Positions 1-7,895 of a DNA stretch of 14,687 bases are shown piece after piece. The stretch is from assembly GCA_004380135.1 (NCBI GenBank), contig QXCR01000349.1:1-14687 (forward strand), written 5' to 3'. The translations under genes were made by a program, and so were the position numbers. Origin of the DNA: Stemphylium vesicarium (taxonomy: Eukaryota > Ascomycota > Dothideomycetes > Pleosporales > Pleosporaceae). The notes below the pieces were generated by a model that had not been told where the DNA came from, made no database searches, and saw only the letters and a program-made list of their open reading frames with translations. Every line of letters begins with the position of its first letter. Position 1 is the first letter of the stretch.

Positions 1-2
1 AA

Positions 3-2052
3 GAGGCGGCTGCGAATGCGGGAGAGTCGCAGCCTGCTGACGACACCAAAACCGACGAAAATGAGCAGATAGAATCTTACACTCCAGAGAAGAGGCAAGA
101 AGTCTTGAGGATTATGAGTTGGCCCGATTGGGCTTGCCATGAGATCCTCGGGCTTGAAGAGCAGGCGGGCCCGGATGCGATCCGGAGAGCCTATCTCAGA
201 AAGTCGCAGCTGACCCATACCGATCAGAACGATGACTTCAACGCGAAACAGGCCATCCAAAGTACGTGGTGTTTCTAAGAGCTGTAAGAGATGCTGACAC
301 CGACCGCTAGGGGTCACGAACGCGAATGCGACGCTAATGGATCCGGTCATGTGCAAGAAATATCTCATTAAAAGAGAGGAGCACAAAAGTCGGGGCGAAC
401 TCGTTCAAAGCGATGTTAGCGAGATCTTCGCTCGAAACGCGTTCAGTAAGAATGATGGCGATAACGATGACAAGGAAGATGACAAGGAAGATGACAAACC
501 TGAATCCATCAGCCAGGCAAAGAAAAAGATTATCCACGCCATGGGGCATCTTGTTAGGAAAGTCCTCGACTCCTGCGACGAACAAGCGTACAAAGAACTC
601 GAGAATTTAGACACAGAGATGCGGGAACTAAATGCGAAGGAGAACGAAGACCGCACCAAGGAGAACGAAGACCGCACCAAGGAGAACGAAGTCCTCGCCA
701 AGCGACAGGAACCGCTACGTCCGCTACGTCCGCTAGTTCGGATCACTGATCGCAGCCCTCCACTCCTTCCGATAAAAAAGAAAAGTGAGAGCCGGCGCAG
801 GCAGTTAGAAATTCTGCATGATCCTAAGGAGACTGCCGAGGCGAAAGAGACCGCAGAAAGTGAGCTTGAGCATCTGCGGGATGGACTTAGAGAGCTCCTG
901 GAAGACCTGGACCTTCCTCCTGACTGGGCCGATGGTGTGTCAAACACGACTGCTCCCTCTGGGGCGTCTCGGCAGTCGAGGACTGGAAACAGACGGAATG
1001 CTCCATCTGGGGCGTCTTGGCAGTCGAGGACTGGAAACAGACGGAATGCTCCATCTGGGGCGTCTCGGCAGTCGAGGACTGGAGACAGACAGACTGGCAA
1101 CCCGCGAACAGCCCCAGACAACTCCACCGGCCATTCATTGTTCGATCCAATGGACACCACTCCCGGCTTGATCCCCGGCGAGACGGAAAGAGGTGAAAAG
1201 ATTCTAGCCTTCAGACCAATCACTTCGACCGGTATGCTAGCAAGCACTGGCGCTCTCGGACAAGTATACAAGAAAATAGACTTTGTGATTGAAAAAAACG
1301 GAGATGCAAATCCGATTGCAATCGTCAACGAGGCTCGGGTAGGACTCAAGGCTGTGAAAGCCTACCTGGATCTTCCTAAAGACAAGCAATGCAACATTTC
1401 GGGTGTAGAGAAAGCATATGGCCCAATGGATAAGTACAGGTTCGGTAACATCAAGGGCATCGCGCACTATTCTGCCCAACAAGGCCGTAACTTTCCCTGG
1501 ACAGTAGTGTGGATCGAATACGACAATAAACCTCGCGTAATCAACCGTACGGCACTGCGGAATACCATGGGAGTAAACGATGCAGACGACCTGATCGATG
1601 AGTTCTTGATCAAAGTTGACGAAGAGCCGGATGGTCCTAAGAAAATACTTTCAAGACAGGCTGACTATCTATCGCTAACTGGGCAACACCGCTCGCAGTT
1701 TCCCCATGTTAGTAGGACGGAAATGCCAGAAAGTGGCAGTCGCCGATACTATCCTGGCGGCCAAGGAAGAAACGTGGCTTTCAACACGCCTCGCGAGCCT
1801 CGTCCAATGACCAGCACGCGTCCTCGAGGACCGACACCAGTATCTACTGCCCCGCCAGTGCAGCATAAGAGTACCACAATCTCTCCGCAAGGCACGGCAA
1901 GCGAGGAACAAAGCGGAACGGACCCCTTAGCGGACCTGGAAGCGAAGATGTCTAAGAAGATAGACCAGGGAATGGAGAGGATAATGATGATGATGCAAAA
2001 CATGATGGTTGTAAACGGACAGCAAGATAGGATACCACAGGGGTCTGCATAG
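3..2052 (+). CDS. J-domain-like protein with degenerate HPD motif (5' partial, two exons)
   Basis: Exon 1 is open from the window edge (3-261) and exon 2 is 311-2052. A 49-nt intron (262-310) has donor GTACGT, branch GCTGAC and acceptor CTAG. Splicing joins the frames through AIQ-R-VTNANATLMDP, rebuilding helices III and IV of a J domain (about residues 40-110 of the 666 visible). Helix I is CHEILGL..AIRRAYLRKS. The loop reads HTDQND where Hsp40 proteins have HPDKN, and the HPD triad is what stimulates Hsp70 ATPase in known J proteins, so co-chaperone activity is doubtful. Next come an acidic lysine-rich stretch, a charged probable coiled coil with KENEDRT repeats (about 196-218), three 16-residue repeats (about 301-347), a region rich in aromatic and charged residues that looks conserved (about 400-525, unidentified), and a methionine-rich tail. 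An ATG at 114 could be the start, but the frame stays open upstream, so the true start is probably outside the window. The ATG at 337 lies inside the J domain and is not the start. Confidence 0.75.
466..735 (+). repeat. Three in-frame short tandem expansions inside the J-domain gene
   Basis: Three arrays lie close together. A 12-nt unit coding DDKE is at 466-498 (two and three-quarter copies). A 21-nt unit coding KENEDRT is at 637-699 (three copies, the last one diverged). A 9-nt unit coding PLR is at 712-735. All unit lengths are multiples of three, so the frame is kept. The first two extend the acidic and charged linker. Confidence 0.85.
952..1089 (+). repeat. 48-bp in-frame minisatellite (3 copies) in the J-domain gene
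   Basis: Units start at 952, 1000 and 1048, the third being incomplete. Each encodes about APSGASRQSRTGNRRN, a basic Ser/Arg/Gly-rich 16-residue repeat. Copies differ by only a few bases (CCC/CCA, CGG/TGG, AAC/GAC), which points to recent expansion or homogenisation. Such arrays often vary in copy number between strains; that is inference here. Confidence 0.9.
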
Positions 2053-2233
2053 TAGTATGCACTCGGTAAGCTCACCCTGCTGCTCTCCTCTCTGCTATGC
2101 CTCTGCCGTCATCTTCTCTCCGACAGCAACCAAGTACTGTTTCATCTCCTGCCGGGTCGACAGATAGCTCTGCGCCTGCAGTGCGACTCCTCACATCTCT
2201 CACACGAGAGAGCTATTGTTCTCCCTTCGTTTC

Positions 2234-2295
2234 TTGTCTTTTGTCTTTTGTATTTTGTCTTTTGTCTTTTGTCTTTTGTCTTTTGTCCTTTGTCT
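2234..2295 (+). repeat. 7-bp satellite (TTTTGTC)n downstream of the J-domain gene
   Basis: About nine copies of a 7-bp unit occur in a row, with variant units containing TATTTTG and TCCTTTG. The tract is strongly pyrimidine- and T-biased on the + strand and lies about 180 nt after the stop codon, so it may fall in the 3' UTR. The rest of 2053-2423 shows no convincing gene. Confidence 0.85.
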
Positions 2296-2423
2296 GCACA
2301 GTCATTCTCTTGCACCCTCTGCTTTTCTGGCAGGATCTAGACTCTATAGCATAATTACAAAGCAACACATAGGTAGACGTGTCAGGCCCTTTGGCTGCCC
2401 TCGCTGCTCTGACTGATCCCCGC

Positions 2424-2534
2424 CACGTGAGTGCATGCTGTGTGTACGCTGCCACGTCAAGGTTGCGGTAGCTCGAACGCGCGGTCAGCCGAAGTGGGTC
2501 CTATGCTTGCACGACCGGCCAGATTCACCGTAAC
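2424..2534 (+). repeat. Degenerate direct repeat, left copy
   Basis: This stretch aligns over about 110 bp with 3831-3943 in the same orientation. Shared landmarks are CACGTGAG/CATGTGAG, GCGGTAGC/ACGGTAGC, AACGCGCGGTCA/AACGCGCAGTCA, GTGGGTCC/GTGAGTCC and GCTTGCAC/GCTTACAC. Many differences are C/T or G/A transitions, as expected for an old repeat or for repeat-induced point mutation. The pair brackets about 1.3 kb and could be remnants of terminal repeats of a decayed element or two dispersed copies; no target duplication was found. Confidence 0.5.
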
Positions 2535-2658
2535 GTTAACTTGGCTTATTTTCCTATGCAAGCGTCTTTTCTCACATAAGAGATAGACATGACGTCACTA
2601 GGCTCTTCATTGCGGTGTGGAATATAGCAAATCAAGGTGCAACTGCGTGAAGCAGTAA

Positions 2659-3179
2659 TTAGAGTATGAAGTGTGTTGTGTTGTGTCTTTTTGTGCTGTT
2701 GTGGCCACCTTGTATACGGCCATAATCAGAGTCTATTTTCATGACGTATCTCTGATGCTGGTGATGGTAGAAGGTGCTCATGGAGCACGAGGGAGGAGCA
2801 ACAGGTTAACACGTAGTGCACGTGACGCTCTCACCTCATAAACCGTAACACTCTTTGCTGTGGTCTTGCTATCATGTAATCTTCTATTGCCCACTGCCTT
2901 GACCTTTCTGCTGTTGCCCGTCCAAATCTCACACTGGAAGGTAACGCTGTTGAGGTCCACAAGAGCCCCTGGGTGATCGCCATCGAAGAAAATGAACATT
3001 TGCTCGTTATTCGCGTAACCTCCCTCCCTGCGCGGCGAACAACCCAGTGAGATAGCATAAGCTTGGATGACCTGCTACTCTTGCGCTCTCGTTGGCCAAC
3101 TTTGGCCCACTGGGTTGTTCGTCGCGTAGGGAGAGAGGTTACTCCAAAGACCATACCAAGCGATGCCGGAATACCCCAT
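2659..3179 (-). pseudogene. Possible minus-strand gene of unknown function with in-frame TAG
   Basis: Read on the minus strand, an ATG at 3179 opens a frame to 2835 that has a natural-looking residue composition and one in-frame TAG (3077-3075). It includes NNEQMFIFFDGDHPGALVD and VTFQCEIWTGNS. A donor GTGAGA at 2834 and acceptor ATCAG at 2753-2752 define an 83-nt intron with a TTAAC branch, after which the frame continues RYVMKIDSDYGRI... to a TAA at 2661-2659. The TAG would go if a very short intron (39 nt, poor donor GTGGGC) were removed; otherwise this is a pseudogene. The family is not recognised. A second minus frame is also open here (3214-2831), but its product is strongly basic and serine/arginine-rich and looks like a shadow. 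The inverted repeat at 3016-3141 lies inside the coding stretch. Confidence 0.38.
3016..3141. repeat. 34-bp inverted repeat with 58-bp loop
   Basis: The left arm 3016-3049 and right arm 3108-3141 are reverse complements at 31 of 34 positions, each beginning TAACCTC at its outer end and reaching CCCAGTG at the loop. As RNA from the + strand, two of the three mismatches become G.U pairs, leaving one true mismatch. From the minus strand the same two would be A.C mismatches. No direct duplication flanks the structure. Confidence 0.85.
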
Positions 3180-3218
3180 GGAAAAAGTCGTTGATTCCGT
3201 CCGTTGGTGCACACAGTC

Positions 3219-3514
3219 CTATCGCGCGCAGAAGCGGGTTATGTATGAGGGAAATACAGATTGGCGCCCGCTCTGTGCGTGTCCTTCAGGAAATGACGAT
3301 AAACTGTAACAGTGTGAGGAGAGGGAGAGGACTGCGCTGTCATTGTATAGCTACGAAAGAGGGCAGCTATATACGTGTGTGGGATGATCAAGTGTGGTAG
3401 CGATAGCCGTACCCAACTCGTACCAGAGTGGATCTTGGCAAGGCCCAAACCGTCACATAAACTGTGCCTGCTAGAAGACGTCCACGACACACTACGGCTT
3501 GATTTATTCAATCC
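3219..3514. other. Spacer, no convincing gene
   Basis: Several short open frames overlap here, but none has a supported start, splice site or family signature. It may contain the promoter of the ORF starting at 3515. Confidence 0.4.
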
Positions 3515-3769
3515 ATGTACGACCCACACGACCCGTCTGAAGAGCACGCAGATCTCATGCTGAAGGCCCTCGCAAAGCTCTTTGGTGAAGATTGTATCAA
3601 CGCCTTCTATCACATAGGGTCGGATAAAGAACGTTTCTGGATCATGGGAAGATTGAAGCAAGATTCTAGAGAGCTGGTTGAAGACAAACTCACAAAGGTC
3701 GCCCGTGAGAAGGAGGAGCAAGTCCTCACAAACTGTCGCGGTTTGTCACGGTTGGAGTCTCTTGCCTAA
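3515..3769 (+). CDS. Small hypothetical protein, 84 aa
   Basis: A single open frame runs from ATG 3515 to TAA 3769, with an in-frame TGA just upstream at 3500-3502, so the start is well bounded. The product is charged and probably helical, with clusters such as KLFGEDCINAFYHIGSDKE and a Lys/Glu-rich stretch RELVEDKLTKVAREKEEQ typical of coiled-coil segments. Its composition looks like true coding sequence. There is no signal peptide or membrane segment. It may be a complete small gene or the remaining 3' part of a larger one. The family is not recognised. Confidence 0.42.
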   Translation: MYDPHDPSEEHADLMLKALAKLFGEDCINAFYHIGSDKERFWIMGRLKQDSRELVEDKLTKVAREKEEQVLTNCRGLSRLESLA

Positions 3770-3830
3770 TGCGCCGCCGCGCCTCACCTTTGGTACAGTA
3801 AGAGGCGACTCCCCATCCCCTTTGCTGCTT

Positions 3831-3943
3831 CATGTGAGCCCCGTACCATGTTCGTGTTGCTGCGTCAGGCTCACGGTAGCGCTAACGCGCAGTCATCCCG
3901 AGTGAGTCCCAAGCTTACACAAATGGTCGGGTCCAACATAACC
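3831..3943 (+). repeat. Degenerate direct repeat, right copy
   Basis: This is the partner of 2424-2534 in the same orientation, starting 62 bp after the stop of the 84-aa ORF. Compared with the left copy it has several TG-to-TA and GG-to-GA changes. Outside the shared part the two flanks do not align. Confidence 0.5.
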
Positions 3944-4014
3944 AGTCGCACGAGTAATTAGTTCTGCGGCACAAAACATGCGTCGCACGCAAGCAAAAAA
4001 CGCCACTAAGCGAA

Positions 4015-4215
4015 ATGATTCAACTTGGCAGAGAAAATGATGGCTTGTGGCAGGTGCTAAGTAGCCAGATTAGCCTGTTGACTAATGTAGCGATGGTTGC
4101 CCTCCTAGGAGGGTTTATGCTTGGCGCACTTGGGACTCTAGGCGGGCGGATGTATTGCATCTTACAAAAGTCGGAAGCCTGTTACGCAGATCAGTATGCT
4201 CCAAGTTTCGGATGA
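4015..4215 (+). CDS. Small hypothetical membrane protein (66 aa, or spliced to 4346)
   Basis: ATG 4015 opens a 66-codon frame. It has a hydrophilic start, one clear hydrophobic Gly/Ala-rich helix (about residues 20-45, TNVAMVALLGGFMLGALG) and a short Cys-containing tail. One alternative is a 107-nt intron from GTATGC at 4194 to CTACAG at 4300, which would replace the tail with SNLGDPLKRLLRGR and a TAA at 4344-4346; it lacks a good branch site. The gene could also be an internal exon of something larger. There is no family assignment. Confidence 0.33.
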   Translation: MIQLGRENDGLWQVLSSQISLLTNVAMVALLGGFMLGALGTLGGRMYCILQKSEACYADQYAPSFG

Positions 4216-4617
4216 TCTAAGTTCATACAACCAGTGATATTCATCACATCATGCTATGTCGTTGCATGTGCTTATCCTCAATTGCGACAAGCACCTACAG
4301 GTCTAATCTCGGCGACCCACTTAAGAGGTTGCTTCGCGGTAGATAATCATCATGAATAGAATTAGCACTACCAACTCAGATAAAATATTGTGGGGACTGG
4401 TCCACAGTAGTCGGCCGTACTAGCAGCAATAGAGATACTGTTGAGAAGCGCTTTGATCAGCGCTAAACTGCCACCACGGCGATCCGTAGCACATACAATC
4501 GGACGCAACTGATAGCCTGGTCCGATTCTCTGCTCTGTGAACGAGATTTACATAAGAACGATGCTAGATCATACTCAACACACTCAGCGTTGTGGCTATA
4601 CCCGAAAATATCGCATC

Positions 4618-5512
4618 ATGTCAAAAATATCGCCTAGTCTCCGGGCGATGCTCGCGCCACCGCACCCTCCTGCACAGACTATTACGGATACTTCACATAT
4701 TCGACGCGTGTTCCAAAGACGAGAACAAGAAGCTAAAGAACACGGATTGAGCCGTACGTCCTGGCTGGCTCTCATGACAGCTACGGTAATAGCCATGGGC
4801 TTTGAACCGTCAATGACGACGCTCTATCATTATGCAACAGCATCCATAGAGATTGAAGACAGCGTCGCCGTGGCGGAGCTCATGCGGGAAATCGGCATGA
4901 AAGGCATAGCTGTTGTCAGTGTATGTATAGGTATTTCTGCTCTGGGTCAACCCGACAGCTCATGGCGACTAGGTTCCTCAGATAATGAATATGCTCGTGG
5001 CATTCCGTGCCTCCTTACCCCTATCCATCGGATCGTTGCTCAGCACAACGCCGTCGTGCTGCGCAGATGTCGAAAGCATTCAGTCGATCAACAAGCAGGG
5101 TGAGCAGCTGTGGAACGGTATTCACTATCCTAAGGGAAGCTTGATCGAGAGCCGGTTAGCGAACGCTCACCCAGATCTTGCCAACTACGTTAAAGGCCAT
5201 GTTTATGGTGGGCTGTTGGCGAGATACCGCAGCCCAACAGTCGGACGGGTAACGCTTAGTCTCTGTGCTATTGCGTGCTTGCGGGCAAGTTGGAAGACCA
5301 GTCCACAGCTGCTAAGTCATCTCCATGGTCTGAAGAAGGCGTGGAAGGACGGATCTTGGAGATTGGAACCAACTTCTGGCTCGGAGGAGGGCATACGGTG
5401 GCTTGCTAGCGACGATGGCTGTATTTGGGTGCTTGAAACGGTGGACGAGCTCGCGCTGGCAATTGAAAGCTGTCGCAAGGGCAGCCGCACGATGAGGGTA
5501 GCAAGGTTGTGA
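4618..5512 (+). CDS. AhpD/carboxymuconolactone-decarboxylase-like fungal protein (two exons)
   Basis: Exon 1 is 4618-4920 (101 aa) and exon 2 is 4973-5512, giving 280 aa. The 52-nt intron has donor GTATGT and acceptor CTAG. Using TAG at 4970-4972 yields ...VVS-VPQIMNMLVAFRASLP, which matches the layout I recall for fungal AhpD-like proteins (a segment like GIPRTINMLxAFRASLP). The later CAG at 4979-4981 would drop VPQ. Other family-like parts are PSLRAMLAPPHP near the N-terminus, AELMREIGMKGI before the intron, HVYGGLLARY, IACLRAS...LLSHLHGLKKAWKDG and WLASDDG...VDEL near the C-terminus. The CxxC pair of bacterial AhpD is absent, so peroxidase-linked activity is not supported. The start at 4618 is preferred for the family-like MSKISPSLR; an in-frame ATG at 4561 is also possible. 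The gene looks intact, and its role is unknown. Confidence 0.72.
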
Positions 5513-6405
5513 TAGAAGAAGTGGTTCTCCTGCTCTTCTACGGCGCTTAACAACCACAATTCAAGACGGGAAAGTGTAGCGCTACCGAGTCGCAGGTACA
5601 TTGCTGCAACTGAAACATCGAGTAACATGCTGCTCGATGTCTTATCTATATAGGATAGGAATTTAGAACGTTCCTAGCCAATTACTTTTAACATCTATAG
5701 GCAGACTACTGGTTACGTCGCGTTATGCATGTATAGAAGTCAAAAGTATACCATTCAACCTTAACGACTACCACCACTTATATGTGTTAGCTTTTGAAAG
5801 CGTTAAGCTCAAGTTTTATTAGATAGCATTATTTTTTTCTTATTTTGCAGCTTTCTGGATGTCTTTTTCGCCCAAGCAGCGTATGAGATTTGCAGTAGAA
5901 GTGCTAACAGTACGTGTGCTCTTGTCTATGCAACATTCAGAGCCTGCCTTCACCTCATGTCCCTACATCATCACAACTAGCGAGCCAGACCCCGTCCACG
6001 ATAAGAAGTTATGTGATTTATTGTAGCAAACATAGGTTAGTTAAACACCGACAAGTAACATGCTGCTTGGTGCTTGGGAAGAGAAGGCCAGTGGCTGCTG
6101 AATTCTAGTCAAGGAGAGAGAGTCGTAGACGCGGAAGGCCTCAGTTTTACAACTCTCAGCCAGCTAGCTTCTTGTCGTACGGTTGGGTGCGGGTATTGTG
6201 GACAGAAAAACTAGGAGAAAGTGTATGTTGTATTGTTTGTAGCATCCTAGCTGAGCTTATATAAAAGTCATCGCACGGCGTTATTAGTAATAAGGTTCCC
6301 AACAGCGCTTGGTCTGCGGCACTTCTTTATTCGGCTGGTTGTTATAAGCATAACCAGCTAGACTAATACCAACCAGCAATCGCAAAAGAAAAAAGGATAG
6401 CATAA
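5513..6405. other. AT-richer spacer without a gene
   Basis: I see no supported coding sequence. The stretch from about 5640 to 6060 is noticeably A/T-rich with poly-T at about 5830-5842. A short imperfect hairpin with arms GCTGGTT and AACCAGC lies at about 6334-6358. The region includes the 3' flank of the AhpD-like gene. Confidence 0.5.
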
Positions 6406-6655
6406 GGAGCATTCCCTAGATTCGGATTTGAGGTGAATGAATCCTTTGCAGTGGATGTGTCGAGACTTATCAATGAAGGGACTGATTTTATATCACGTGA
6501 TTAGCTAGCAAAACCAGCAGCGCCAAAATAGTCATCTAAAGCCTGTCGATGATTATGGTCGTACTAAAAATGCTGATCATCCAGTCGATGAGCATGCCGA
6601 CTGGAAAATGAAAAAAGAGTGCTTTGAATGCATAAATCAAAGGTGGCCACTGTGA
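6406..6655 (+). pseudogene. Decayed coding fragment in two frames, unknown family
   Basis: Two adjacent open stretches with protein-like composition lie in different frames. The first, 6406-6504, contains FGFEVNESFAVDVSRLINEG and ends at TAG. The second, 6509-6655, contains KPVDDYGRTKNADHPVDEH and KKECFEC (a CxxC pair) and ends at TGA. Neither has a credible start codon. One frame change between them would join the pieces, which suggests a broken gene or element ORF. No match to a known family can be claimed. Confidence 0.28.
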
Positions 6656-6717
6656 CGCAGGCGACTTCTTTCTTGCCCAGAGAAAGGGCTACTATGATAA
6701 CGCAACAAATGATAATC

Positions 6718-6856
6718 ATGGAAGGCACAAGTAGCATGCATGATGTGGTGTGTATTGGGAGGTGCGTGAGAGCCTGTAAGGCTCTCAGAGGCTGCCAAGG
6801 AGCTAGCTACGCGCGATCACGTGAGGGGTATCGGTGGACCATCCACCCTTCTCAAC
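6718..6856 (+). mobile_element. 139-bp non-autonomous element (MITE-like), solo copy
   Basis: This copy begins ATGGAAGGCACAAG and ends CTTCTCAAC. It is flanked by GATAAT at 6711-6716 and 6858-6863 (8-bp context TGATAATC and AGATAATG), consistent with a short target duplication. Bases 6764-6846 are identical to the nested copy at 10243-10381, while the first part (about 6732-6752) is diverged. It contains a hairpin with arms GAGAGCC and GGCTCTC around TGTAA, and a smaller one with arms GTGGA and TCCAC. The ends are not clear inverted repeats and no Pol III boxes are visible, so the class is undecided. There is no coding capacity. Confidence 0.75.
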
Positions 6857-6864
6857 AGATAATG

Positions 6865-7405
6865 CTAACGAAACTACAACTAACTTATCAAGGCTATAAA
6901 AAGACTATAGGCTTTTAACCGAAGATTGCATAACCTCGAAAATAAGAGGTAATGTAAAGTGTCAGGACGCAGCCCTGCACCACTACGCCATGCAACCAAA
7001 AGGTACGTATGATCAGTATACTACTGATCATGGTGCGGGATAGTATATATCGTCAGCCAGACCTGACATAAAGCACTGTGCTGTAGCGTCGCCACATGGC
7101 TTTCTGAAGCACTGCAGTGATCGAAAACAGGTACCACAGCCATCGGCGGATCGATCGATTTTGCTTCATCATCGCTCACTGCCCACGTATACGGCAGAGA
7201 AAGGGCGCCGATTCATTCGCTCAGCGTAAGCTGTATTGCTGTCAAACTTTACACAGCAACTGTAGCAGCGCAGTCACTAGAACGGATCTGGCATTAATGA
7301 CCTTCCTCCTTTATACAAGGCCACGTATCAGCTTCGGCGACGGAAGGGCCGTTGGAATCTACTATCAACTCCAAAGTGCAGATGATGGATTTTGCACACA
7401 TGTAG
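6865..7405. other. Spacer without a gene, with a short perfect inverted repeat
   Basis: There is no credible gene. Open frames such as 7117-7410 start without ATG and have no family signature. A 10-bp perfect inverted repeat with a 3-bp centre lies at 7009-7031. Confidence 0.45.
7009..7031. repeat. Perfect 10-bp inverted repeat (ATGATCAGTA / TACTGATCAT)
   Basis: The arms 7009-7018 and 7022-7031 are exact reverse complements around TAC. It could be a protein-binding site, a hairpin or the footprint of an excised element; nothing in the context decides. Confidence 0.8.
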
Positions 7406-7895
7406 ACTAACGTCCATCCCTGCGTAACGGGACACCCTGCGTGGCGGGACGCCACAGACACTCCCCAACACAACAAACGCAACGACAGGTCAGAAGAATA
7501 GATATCTTCGGAATAGTAGCCTTGAGCTACAAAGTCTATTCTCTCTTAGTATCTTCCAGAAGTAGGTTCTGCTTACCGTGCAATACAACAACTTGGTATG
7601 AGCATCGCGCGACCGCCTCGCTTTGGCTGGCAGCGGGTGAGTCGAAAACTCATGCATCTTGTCAAGATTCCGTCAATCTACAGCTTCTTATATCATTATC
7701 TTATCCCGAGCACTGGGCTAGAGCTTAAAAGGTTGTCGTGCTGTTGTGCTAATTCCAAGTCTGCCTGCTGGAAGTGCCAGACGAGGAGGCCCCGCACACC
7801 TAGCTTAAAGTAGCTTAGCTGTAATCTATAGTTGCTGACGCTTAGATTGTGGCTGTGTGGCTGTGTGGCTGTAAGGCGCTTTTGCCAAGCGCTCC
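7406..7895 (+). mobile_element. Large dispersed repeat, copy 1 (490 bp, without nested element)
   Basis: This copy aligns through its length with the reverse complement of 10069-10713. It starts ACTAACGTC, followed by CCCTGCGTAACGGGAC and the near-duplicate CCCTGCGTGGCGGGAC, and ends near GCCAAGCGCTCC, after which the two copies no longer align. The start lies at a TA dinucleotide, but no matching inverted terminus is seen at the other end, so full length and class are unknown. The copies are roughly four-fifths identical by eye, mostly differing by transitions. At 7730-7736 it has a single uninterrupted AGGTTGT, where copy 2 carries an insertion. A frame is open from GTG 7441 to 7728, with no ATG start. 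Confidence 0.8.
7851..7883 (+). repeat. GTGGCTGT short tandem repeat inside repeat copy 1
   Basis: Three units of GTGGCTGT follow one another near the end of repeat copy 1. The same place in copy 2 (10093-10124, reverse strand) has four units, one of them changed to GCGGCTGT. The array is therefore part of the repeat and has changed length since the copies separated. Confidence 0.75.

Noticed and set aside
405..1349. Long minus-strand ORF (314 codons)
   Set aside because: It lies opposite the J-domain gene and is very Ser/Arg/Leu-rich, as expected for the complement of an Asp/Glu/Arg-rich coding region.
2831..3214. Fully open minus-strand frame of 127 codons
   Set aside because: Its product is strongly basic and unlike a folded protein. 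The neighbouring frame with acidic and hydrophobic balance plus a splice continuation fits better, despite its TAG.
4537..4617. Upstream extension of the AhpD-like gene to 4537
   Set aside because: The frame starts with GTG there, and the ATG at 4618 begins the family-like MSKISPSLR segment.
6718..6856. Small element as a tRNA-derived SINE or tRNA gene
   Set aside because: No A-box/B-box pair, no GGTTCGA-type loop and no poly-A or T tail were seen.
7406..7895. Assignment of the large repeat to Tc1/mariner because it begins at a TA
   Set aside because: No matching inverted terminus or TA duplication is visible at the other end, and no transposase is encoded.
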